From UBA6168 sp041163745 (lineage in GTDB: Bacteria > Bacteroidota > Bacteroidia > Chitinophagales > Saprospiraceae), in NCBI GenBank assembly GCA_041163745.1, contig JBEAQU010000058.1, forward strand, positions 1 to 64,000: a stretch of DNA of 64,000 bases, written 5' to 3'. The first letter of the stretch is position 1. The number at the start of each line of letters is the position of its first letter. The notes under the pieces were generated by a model. That model was not told where the DNA came from. It saw only the letters and a list, made by a program, of their open reading frames with translations, and ran no database searches. Below, one piece after another: positions 1 through 8,200 of this stretch. The position numbers were made by a program, and so were the translations under genes.

Positions 1-19
1 TAATTCTCTAAAATTCGCG

Positions 20-162
20 TACCAGCATCCCCGCGAAGCGGGGAACAAGAACACCCCTTACACACCGAATCCGCAGCATACCAGCATCCCTACGAATCGG
101 GGAACAAGAACCTCCCTGGCACGCCCAATCGGTCATACCATCATATCCCTTCGGCCGCGACA
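20..162. repeat. Palindromic repeat cluster at window edge (two good units, one degenerate)
   Basis: Two 33-bp units at 20-52 and 79-111 differ at only three positions and share the pattern CCAGCATCCC...CGGGGAACAAGAAC. A poor third unit starts at 136 (TACCATCATATCCC). The stretches between them are unrelated, 26 and 24 bp long. The core of unit 1 is a GC-rich hairpin, CCCCGCGAAGCGGGG. The form resembles the tail of a type I-E CRISPR array, whose repeats also carry ATCCCCGC...GCGGGGAAC. However, the same palindrome recurs singly at 30875, 30937, 44354 and inside two elements at 53.8 and 61.9 kb, so a dispersed REP-like family is the better explanation. Whether it continues to the left cannot be seen. 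Confidence 0.6.
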
Positions 163-225
163 TCGCAGGTCAACCCCCTCCTCCATGCGGAACCGACAAA
201 TTGATTTGCATCCAACAAATGGGGG

Positions 226-786
226 TCAGAAGGTATACCGCAACATCGGGGAGGCGATGACGACGAATTCCTTTTCCGGACCGTAGTAGCTGCCCCGCAT
301 GGGGCCGGCTTCGCATCGGAAGCCGGCCTTGAGCCGGTCCGCACCGAGCAGCGGTTGGAGGAAAGCGCCGCGGAAGCGGGTCAGCCCGAGGTCATCCACC
401 TCGTAACCGGACCGGGAGTAGACGGCCCACCGGATGCCGCCGTCCACTTCGAACCACCGGCAGTTCGGTTTCCAGCGGAGGAACAGATGGGAGAAGGCGA
501 TCTGGTCGATGCTGTTGACATGCGCTTCCCGGCGGTTGCCGGACCAGATGGTGTTCTCCTCGGTGAGGTAGCGGTTGGCAAGCAGGACCCATTCGATGCG
601 GTTGGGGAGGATGCCGATGCCGCCGCCGAGGAACAGGTTTTCCCCCACGATATTGCCCACGAGGTGGACGGAGGTTCCGAGACATTGGAAGTCGACCCCC
701 CAATGATGGATGGAGCATACCTGTGCATTCCCTCGGGTCGGGGGCAGGCTCAGCAGCAGGAAGGGCAGCAGTCGAAGGAGCGGCAT
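226..786 (-). CDS. Hypothetical outer-membrane beta-barrel-like protein
   Basis: This is a 186-residue protein of no family I recognise. It begins with a hydrophobic signal peptide (about residues 1-21, ending near GNAQ). The mature part alternates polar and hydrophobic residues, is rich in Gly, Tyr and Trp, and ends in ...MLRYTF. A terminal aromatic residue preceded by alternating hydrophobics is the usual signature for insertion of outer-membrane beta-barrels. A small 8-strand barrel is therefore the best guess, with no substrate suggested. It stands alone: the left side holds only repeats and the gene to its right is divergent across 555 bp. The start at 786 is chosen because it places the signal peptide at the N-terminus. 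Confidence 0.6.
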   Translation of the reverse strand: MPLLRLLPFLLLSLPPTRGNAQVCSIHHWGVDFQCLGTSVHLVGNIVGENLFLGGGIGILPNRIEWVLLANRYLTEENTIWSGNRREAHVNSIDQIAFSHLFLRWKPNCRWFEVDGGIRWAVYSRSGYEVDDLGLTRFRGAFLQPLLGADRLKAGFRCEAGPMRGSYYGPEKEFVVIASPMLRYTF

Positions 787-1341
787 AGTCTAGGAATCAG
801 GAGACAAGAAAGGGTCTGTGCTTGCGGTACCGTTCGGTACGGGTCTTGTGGATCACACCGTTCCAATTCGATCCGAAGCCGATAGCGTAGGAATGACCTG
901 CGGTATCCCGGTGGAAGTCCCTGTCGCGAGGCATGGATGTTGCCTGTCGTTCCATGGCGTCCATATCGACGGGTCGAAGGATTGCGTATGGGGCGGATGG
1001 TCGGGCAAGGCGCGGTCCTGTCTGCCGAAGGGAGGGATGACGGGGTTGGCAGTTGCCAGCGGGTATTTATTCATGGACTGAAAAGAACTTGCAGGAAGAA
1101 GAGATTTGTAAATTTATAAAAAGTCGGGAACCGTCCGCTTGTTTCCTGCCGCCGTCGGCAGCGGGGGTGTCAATCAGCCAGGACGAATGATGCGTAGACA
1201 AAGGGGATAAATTCCCAACAAATACCAAGCGATAAGGGGTCTTTGCCTTATATTTGTCCGGTTCGGTTGCCGATTGTACCGGTGCCACCCGGTTGTGGGG
1301 GCTGAAGGTACCCGGATACTTCCTAAAAAAAATACAGCGAC
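787..1341. other. Divergent intergenic region, no gene seen
   Basis: This 555-bp gap separates the minus-strand barrel protein from the plus-strand dehydrogenase pair. Reading frames across it are short and lack recognisable content. It becomes AT-rich around 1080-1130 and holds one good promoter box near its right end (separate entry). Confidence 0.5.
1249..1256 (+). promoter_or_regulatory. Bacteroidota -7 promoter box for the GMC dehydrogenase pair
   Basis: TATATTTG matches the TAnnTTTG consensus used by the Bacteroidota primary sigma factor and lies 85 bp upstream of the first gene. No convincing TTTG element is present at the -33 spacing, so this is a partial match. Confidence 0.45.
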
Positions 1342-1899
1342 ATGACCAGAAGAGAAGCCCTTTCGCGGGCGGCGGTGCTCCTCGGGGGGGCCGTCAGTGC
1401 GCCGGTGGTGACGGCGGTGTTGGGCGGATGCCGGGCGGAACCATCGGGTACGTTGGTGCCAGCCTACCTGAGCAGGGAGCAGTCGGCCCTGGTGGACCGG
1501 CTTTGCGACATCATACTTCCGCAGACATCGACGCCAAGTGCGACGGCGGCAGGCGTGCCGTCCTTCATACATGCCATCCTGCAGGATGCCAGTCCGGAGG
1601 AAGGAAGGAAAGCCTTTGTTTCCGGTCTGGCACAACTGGACCGGGAAGCGGGTGGTTTCCTGGGCTTGGCGGCTGGGGAGCAGGAAAGCTACCTGCGGTC
1701 CCTGGACGAGGCGGCCCGAGCCGCGGGGGGCGATGCCAATCCGGCACAGGCAGCCTGGCGGCAACTGAAGGAGCTGACCATCGTGGGATATTTCACGAGT
1801 GAGGTCGGTGCGGGAGAAGTACTGGAGTACGTACCGGTGCCGGGTCGGTACGAGCCTTGCATATCCCTGCCGGAAGGTCAGCGGGCCTATGCGACCTGA
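1342..1899 (+). CDS. Gluconate 2-dehydrogenase subunit 3 family protein (Tat lipoprotein)
   Basis: This 185-residue protein is the likely small partner of the GMC dehydrogenase encoded 57 bp downstream. The N-terminus has a twin-arginine signal (TRREALSRAAVLLGG), followed by a lipobox-like LGGC near residue 30, so a Tat-exported lipoprotein is likely. The mature part resembles the subunit 3 family: helical, with LVDRLCDIILPQTSTPSA near the start and a C-terminal GYFTSEVGAGEVLEYVPVPG segment. In this family the small subunit escorts and anchors a cofactor-loaded GMC subunit through the Tat system. No cytochrome subunit is encoded next to the pair. The substrate is unknown; sugar or polyol oxidation is the family default. 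Confidence 0.8.
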   Translation: MTRREALSRAAVLLGGAVSAPVVTAVLGGCRAEPSGTLVPAYLSREQSALVDRLCDIILPQTSTPSATAAGVPSFIHAILQDASPEEGRKAFVSGLAQLDREAGGFLGLAAGEQESYLRSLDEAARAAGGDANPAQAAWRQLKELTIVGYFTSEVGAGEVLEYVPVPGRYEPCISLPEGQRAYAT

Positions 1900-1956
1900 C
1901 CGACGTAGGCAGCAGCAGGTTAGGTACGACGACAAATTCATCAAAAAAACACCCGT

Positions 1957-3684
1957 ATGCCACAGGAAAAAAAAGGCGGCGACATCCCCACCACATACGA
2001 TGCCATCGTAATCGGATCCGGTATTTCCGGCGGGTGGGCATGCAAGGAGTTGACACAAAAGGGATTGAAGACATTATGCCTGGAACGGGGGCGTCCCGTG
2101 GAGCATGTGAAGGATTATCCGACCGCCATGTTGCCGCCTTGGGCGGACAAATACCGGGGTCGGGTGACGGAAGAAACGAGAAAGGAATACCCCATCCAGT
2201 CGAAGAATTACGCCTTCAGTGAGATGACGAAGCATTTCTACGTGAAGGATACGGAACATCCCTATACCCAGAAACGTCCGTTCTGGTGGATCCGTGGATA
2301 CCAGACCGGTGGCAAGTCCCTGTTGTGGGCCCGCCAATGCTGGCGATTGAGCGAGCGTGATTTCGAGGAGAATGCGATGGACGGCCACGGCTGCGACTGG
2401 CCCATCCGCTACCAGGACCTGGCGCCTTGGTACAGTTATGTCGAGCAGTATGCCGGCATCAGCGGTTTGGCGGCGGGAATTGCGGAAGTGCCGGACAGCC
2501 CTCATTTCCTGCCGCACATGCCGTTGAACTGTATTGAGGAGACCTTCAAAGGCAGGATAGAGAAAGCCTTTCCCGGGCGTCGGTTGATACCTAGCCGACC
2601 GGCGCACCTGACGGATGACACCCATAAGGAGCGGGGTCGGTGCCAGTATCGGAACCTATGTCACCGCGGATGTCCGTACGGTGGGTATTTCACCAGTGTG
2701 ACCAGTACCATTCCTGATGCGATGAAGACCGGCAACCTGACCATGCGGCACCACAGTATTGCCGTGGAGCTGGTGTATGATGAGAAAAAGGGCCGGGCCA
2801 GCGGGGTGCGGGTGCTGGATGCGCAGACAGGGGAGATGCATATGTTCCGGGCGCGGATCATATTTGTCAATGCCGCCTGTCTTAATTCGACCTGGCTGTT
2901 GTTGAACAGCAAGAGCGGCCGGTTTCCGGAAGGTTTCGGCAATGACAGCGGCGTAGTGGGCAAGTATCTGATGGACCATCATTTCCAGGTGGGGGCATCG
3001 GGGGAGTTTGACGACCATGCGGACGAATATTATTTCGGCCGGCGGCCGAACCATTTCCTGATACCCCGGTACCGGAACATCCGGGAGGATGCCCAGCCCA
3101 ATTATTTGCGGGGGTTCGGCATGTACGGCAGCGGCTGGCGTCAGGGATGGGGGGAGGTTGCGGCGATGAAGGAGGTGGAGCTGGGTTTCGGGCCCGGTTT
3201 CAAGGATGCCATCAGCCGGCCGGAGAGCGGGAAGTGGGCGGTTCAGATGTTCCCGTTCGGAGAGTGCCTGCCATACGAAAGCAACCGGGCATACCTGGAT
3301 ACGGACCAGCTCGACAAATGGGGTTTGCCCACCCTGGTCATGGACGCCGCGTTCGGGGAGAATGAGAAGGAAATGGCCCGACAGATGTTGTCCGACAGTG
3401 TCGAGATGCTGGAGGCGGCGGGGGCCACCAACATCCGGACTTTCGACCAGGACATTCCGATCGGGTTCGGCATACATGAGATGGGTACGGCCCGCATGGG
3501 GCGGGACCCCAAAACGAGTGCACTCAACGGCAACAACCAATTGTGGGCATGTCCGAACGTCTTCATGACGGACGGGGCCTGCATGGCATCTTCGCCCTTC
3601 CAGAACCCTTCCCTGACGTATATGGCGCTGACGGCGCGGGCCTGTGATTTTGCGGTCAAGGAATTGAACCGGCAGAATCTTTGA
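1957..3684 (+). CDS. GMC-family FAD-dependent oxidoreductase
   Basis: This 575-residue flavoprotein of the glucose-methanol-choline family oxidises an alcohol or sugar hydroxyl. The ADP-binding motif GSGISGGWACKEL sits near residues 17-29. A central stretch (NLCHRGCPYGGYFTSV) is typical of the gluconate/sorbose-type branch. The C-terminal domain carries the catalytic His region (GIHEMGTARMG) and the partner Asn in FQNPSLTYMALTAR. It has no signal peptide of its own, which fits export as a complex with the Tat-signal-bearing subunit 3 protein encoded just upstream. Its 3' end overlaps the convergent gltD by 29 bp, with no terminator visible between them. The exact substrate cannot be read from the sequence. 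Confidence 0.88.
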   Translation: MPQEKKGGDIPTTYDAIVIGSGISGGWACKELTQKGLKTLCLERGRPVEHVKDYPTAMLPPWADKYRGRVTEETRKEYPIQSKNYAFSEMTKHFYVKDTEHPYTQKRPFWWIRGYQTGGKSLLWARQCWRLSERDFEENAMDGHGCDWPIRYQDLAPWYSYVEQYAGISGLAAGIAEVPDSPHFLPHMPLNCIEETFKGRIEKAFPGRRLIPSRPAHLTDDTHKERGRCQYRNLCHRGCPYGGYFTSVTSTIPDAMKTGNLTMRHHSIAVELVYDEKKGRASGVRVLDAQTGEMHMFRARIIFVNAACLNSTWLLLNSKSGRFPEGFGNDSGVVGKYLMDHHFQVGASGEFDDHADEYYFGRRPNHFLIPRYRNIREDAQPNYLRGFGMYGSGWRQGWGEVAAMKEVELGFGPGFKDAISRPESGKWAVQMFPFGECLPYESNRAYLDTDQLDKWGLPTLVMDAAFGENEKEMARQMLSDSVEMLEAAGATNIRTFDQDIPIGFGIHEMGTARMGRDPKTSALNGNNQLWACPNVFMTDGACMASSPFQNPSLTYMALTARACDFAVKELNRQNL

Positions 3685-5119
3685 CGGAAGAAGTGGCGGG
3701 GCTGTCGCCGTTTGGTTCCGAGAGGAAAGCATGGACGGCCTTCCCGGCATCCCTGCCCTCCCGGAGGGCCCAGACGACAAGGGATTGGCCGCGCCGCATA
3801 TCCCCGGCGGTGAAAACCTTCGGGATGTTGGTTCGGTAATGGGTGTCCTGTACGGTTCGTCTGTCAGTCAGGGCGACACCGAGTTGGGCGAGCATACCGT
3901 CCGGGTCGGGGTGCAGGAAGCCTGCCGCGATAAAGGCGAGGTCACAGGGGAGATCCCTTTCCGTACCGGGAATTTCTTCGAAGCGGCCGTTTCCCCATCG
4001 GATGGAGACGATGCGTATGGCGTTGAGCCGGCCCTTTTCGTCACCGAGAAAGGCTTTGGTTTGGATGGCCCATTGCCGGTCGCAGCCTTCCTCATGGGAG
4101 GAGGAGGTCCGTAACATCATAGGCCAGTTTGGCCAAGGGGTGCTGTCGGCGCGGTGGTCGGGCGGTTGCGGGAGCAGTTCGAGTTGGGTGACGGAAGCGG
4201 CGCCATGTCGGTTGGAGGTGCCTACGCAGTCAGCGCCGGTGTCTCCGCCACCGATGACGACCACCTGTTTGCCGGTGGCGAGGATGGATTGTTGGGCGGG
4301 CAGTTCGTCGCCGGCGACGAGCCGGTTGTTTTTTTCCAGGAATTCCATGGCGAAGTGGATTCCTTTCAGCTGCCGGCCAGGCAGGGGGAGGTCCCGGGGG
4401 ATGGTGGCGCCGCCGCAGAGCAGGATGGCGTCATAGTCTGACAGCAGGGATGCGGCATCCATGGATACCCCGACGTGGACGCCGGTCACGAAACGGATTC
4501 CTTCCGCTTCCATCTGTTGCAGTCGTCGGTCGATGACCCATTTTTCCAGTTTGAAGTCGGGTATGCCATAGCGGAGGAGTCCGCCGATACGATCGTTGCG
4601 TTCGTAGACCGTCAAGGTATGACCATATCGGTTCAGCACGGCGGCGGCAGCCAGGCCTGCCGGACCGGAACCGACCACGGCCACATGCCGGCCGGTGCGG
4701 CGGGCTGGAGGGGAGGGGTTGAAATAGCCGTTGGACCAGGCGGTTTCGGCGATGGTTTTCTCGATATGTTCGATGGCCACCGGCGGTTGGTTGATGCCGA
4801 GGACACAGGCGGCTTCGCAGGGAGCCGGACAGATACGGCCGGTGAATTCGGGAAAATGGTTCGTCAGCAGGAGGATTCGGGCCGCTTCGTTCCAATCTTC
4901 CCGATAGACGGCATCGTTGAACTCGGGAATGATATTGCCGAGGGGGCAGCCGTGCTGGCAGAAAGGGACCCCGCAGTCCATGCAGCGGGATGCCTGTTCG
5001 GTGGTTTTTTCCGGCGGGAATGCCGCCGGGATTTCCTTGTAATCCCGTAGCCTTTCCGAAACGGGCCGGGCGGGGGGCAATTCGCGTGTGTGCTTGATAA
5101 AACCTTTCGGATCTCCCAT
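3656..5119 (-). CDS. gltD: Glutamate synthase, small (NADPH-oxidising) subunit
   Basis: GltD passes electrons from NAD(P)H through FAD and iron-sulfur clusters to the large subunit, which makes two glutamates from glutamine and 2-oxoglutarate. The 487 residues match the family length. Cysteine clusters for two 4Fe-4S centres are in the N-terminal part (MDCGVPFCQHGCPLG and CPAPCEAACVLG). The FAD-binding motif is VVGSGPAGLAAAAV and the NADPH-binding motif is VVIGGGDTGADCVG. The gene lies 84 bp downstream of gltB on the same strand, so the two are almost certainly co-transcribed as gltBD in ammonia assimilation. Its end overlaps the convergent GMC gene by 29 bp. Confidence 0.96.
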   Translation of the reverse strand: MGDPKGFIKHTRELPPARPVSERLRDYKEIPAAFPPEKTTEQASRCMDCGVPFCQHGCPLGNIIPEFNDAVYREDWNEAARILLLTNHFPEFTGRICPAPCEAACVLGINQPPVAIEHIEKTIAETAWSNGYFNPSPPARRTGRHVAVVGSGPAGLAAAAVLNRYGHTLTVYERNDRIGGLLRYGIPDFKLEKWVIDRRLQQMEAEGIRFVTGVHVGVSMDAASLLSDYDAILLCGGATIPRDLPLPGRQLKGIHFAMEFLEKNNRLVAGDELPAQQSILATGKQVVVIGGGDTGADCVGTSNRHGAASVTQLELLPQPPDHRADSTPWPNWPMMLRTSSSHEEGCDRQWAIQTKAFLGDEKGRLNAIRIVSIRWGNGRFEEIPGTERDLPCDLAFIAAGFLHPDPDGMLAQLGVALTDRRTVQDTHYRTNIPKVFTAGDMRRGQSLVVWALREGRDAGKAVHAFLSEPNGDSPATSSVKDSAGSIP

Positions 5120-5203
5120 TGCAATTGTTTTTTCAGGCCGACAAAAAGAGCCGGGGCATGGCGAAGTGTTGAGACGGTACGTCGTGCGGGGCCGCCGACG
5201 GGC

Positions 5204-8200
5204 TCAGGCGACGGCGGAGGGTGTGGCCCGGGCAGCTTGTCGGAGCGATTCCCGGGTGGCCAGGGCGCGTTTGAAATCCTGGGGCATGACCTTCACAAAA
5301 TAGGATTTGTGAATTTTCCATTGTTGCAGGATGGTCAGGGCGAAGCGACTGCCGGTGAACCGGAAATGGTTTCGGACCAGGGCACGCACCAGGTCGAGGT
5401 CATCGGCGGAGAGCGGGTCGATGTCCACCATTTCCGTATTGCAATGGCGGACGAAGGACAGGTCGTAGTTATATACGAAGGCGGTTCCGCCGCTCATGCC
5501 GGCGGCGAAATTGCGGCCGGTGGAGCCGAGGATGACGACCGTGCCGCCGGTCATGTATTCGCAGCCGTGGTCGCCGACCCCTTCGACGACAGCGGTGGCG
5601 CCGGAGTTCCGGACGGCGAACCGTTCCCCGGCGCGTCCGTTGATGAAGACTTCCCCGGAGGTGGCACCATAGAGGGCGACGTTTCCGACGATGATATTTT
5701 CGGAAGGTTCGAAGGGGGCGTCCCGGTCCGGGGTGACGACCAGGCGGGCGCCGGAGAGGCCTTTGCCGAAGTAGTCGTTTGCCTCCCCTTCCAGGACGAA
5801 CTGCATGCCGGGGACGGTGAAGGCGCCGAAGCTTTGACCGGCCGATCCCCGGAATCGATATTGGATGGAGCCGTCCGGGAGGCCGGCTGCGTGGAATCGC
5901 TTGGTGATTTCGTTGGCCAGGAGCGTACCGGTCGCCCGGTCTGTATTGCGTATGTCGAAGGTGGACTCCACATGGCTGCCATAGGTCAGTGCGTTCCGAG
6001 CTGTCTGGAGGAGGCGCCAATCGAGTTGTTCGTCCAGGCCGTGGTCTTGTTCGATACATTTGAACTGGCTGGTATGGTCTGCGGCGGGTTCTCGGAACAA
6101 GAGTGGGGACAGGTCGAGGTTACGGTGTTTCGGATGGCGGGTCAGTGCTTTGACCTCGAGGAGGTCCGTGCGGCCGATGAGTTCCCGGACCGTGCGGATA
6201 CCGAGGGACGCCATGATCTCGCGCAGGTCTTCGGCGAGGAAGGTGAAGAAATTGACGATATGCTGGGGGTCGGCATCGAAGCGGGTCCGGAGGGTGGGGT
6301 CCTGGGTGGCGATACCGACCGGGCAGGTGTTGAGGTGGCATTTGCGCATCATGATACAACCTTCCACGACGAGGGCGGCGGTGGCGACGCCCCACTCCTC
6401 TGCACCGAGGATGGCGGCGACGGCGAGGTCTTTGCCGGTGCGGATTTGGCCGTCCGCCTGGAGGGTCACGCGGTCGCGGAGCTTGTTCCGCACGAGGGTT
6501 TGGTGTGCTTCCGCGAGTCCGAGTTCCCAGGGCAGGCCGGCATGGCGGATGGAGGTGAGGGGGGATGCGCCTGTTCCTCCGTCGTGGCCGGAGATGAGGA
6601 TGGCATCGGCATGGGCTTTCGCCACGCCGGAGGCGATGACGCCGACGCCGGCCTTGGAGACCAGTTTGACGCTGATGCGGGCCTCGCGGTTGGCATTTTT
6701 CAGGTCGAAGATCAGCTGTGCAAGGTCTTCGATGGAATAGATGTCATGGTGGGGCGGCGGAGATATCAGTCCTACGCCTTCGGTGGAGTGCCGTACCCGG
6801 GCGATCCAGGCGTCCACCTTGTGTCCGGGCAGTTGGCCACCTTCCCCGGGTTTTGCGCCCTGTGCCATTTTGATCTGGATTTCGGCGGCGTTGGACAGGT
6901 AATGGCTGGTAACGCCGAAGCGGCCGGAGGCGACCTGTTTGATGGCGGACCGTTCCCAGTCGCCGTTGGGCTTTCTTTCGAAGCGGTCGGGGTCTTCGCC
7001 GCCTTCGCCGCTGTTGCTTTTGGCGCCGATTCGGTTCATGGCGATGGCGAGGGTGGTATGGGCTTCATGGGAGATGGAGCCGAAAGACATGGCGCCGGTG
7101 GCGAAGCGGCGGAGGATATGTTCGGCAGGTTCGACTTCCTCGAGGGGGATGGGGTGTTGGTTGGCGGTGCGGAAGCGGAGGAGGCCCCGCAAGGTGCAGG
7201 CGGATTCGCTTTCCCGGTTGATGAGGGCGGCGTATTTCCGGTAGGCTGCATAATCGTTGCGTCGGGTGGAAAATTGCAGGAGATGGATCGACTGTGGGTG
7301 GAAGAGGTGGACTTCCCCATCCTGCTTCCATTGGTATATTCCACCTGATTCCAGCGGGGCTGGTCTGTCTTCTGCGGGCAGTACGGCTGCGCGGGCATAT
7401 CTTTCCAAGGCTTCTGCGGCGAGGTCGTCGTAGCCGAGTCCTTCGATGCGGGAGATGGCGCCGGTGAAGCAGCGGTCCACGACTTCCGCGCTCAGGCCCA
7501 GGATTTCGAAAATTTGGGAGCCGTGATAGGATTGGAGGGTGGACACGCCGTTTTTGGACATGATCTTGAGCAAGCCTTTGGAGACGGCCTTGACGTATTT
7601 ATGGATATAGTCCTGGCAAAGTTCTACAGGTTGTCGGCGCAGGGAGGCGATGGACCAGTAGGCTAGATAGGGATAGACCGCATTGGCGCCGAAGCCGATC
7701 AAGGTGGCGAAGTGGTGGGTTTCGAGGATGTCCGCCGCTTCCACGAGCAGAGAGGTCCTGCCGCGCAGACCCATGCGGATCAGGTGGTGGTGCACATAGC
7801 CGACGGCGAGGAGGGATGGGATCGGGGCCAGGTGGTCGGCGCGGAGGCGGTCGGAGAGGATGAGTATGTTGGCGCCGTCCTTGACGAGGCTTTCCGCCTG
7901 TTGGCCCAAGTGGTCGAGGGCATGGCGGAGGCGTCCCGGCTTGCCGTCGGCTTTGAAGCGGATGTCGAGCTGGGCGGTTCGGTAATGGGGGTGCCAGATA
8001 TGTTTGATCCTGGCGAATTCGGCGTCGGTCAGGACCGGTTGTTCCAGGCGGATGAAGCGGGCGTGGTCGAGGGTCATGGCCAGGAAATTTCCGCCGCCGC
8101 CGAGGCGGGAGGAGAGAGACATGACGGATCGTTCGCGAATGGGGTCGATGGGGGGATTGGTCACCTGGGCGAACAGTTGTTTGAAATAATTGGCCAGGTG

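Noticed and set aside
20..162. CRISPR array
   Set aside because: Only two good units are present, the interposed lengths are short, no cas gene is seen and the same palindrome is dispersed through the window. Kept as a repeat entry, with the CRISPR option noted.
5090..7348. A 752-residue open frame on the plus strand opposite gltB
   Set aside because: It is antisense to the conserved FMN and C-terminal domains of GltB, and its translation is rich in Gly, Asp, Val and Glu without any family motif. Long antisense frames are expected in this high-GC sequence, and similar ones occur opposite most genes here.
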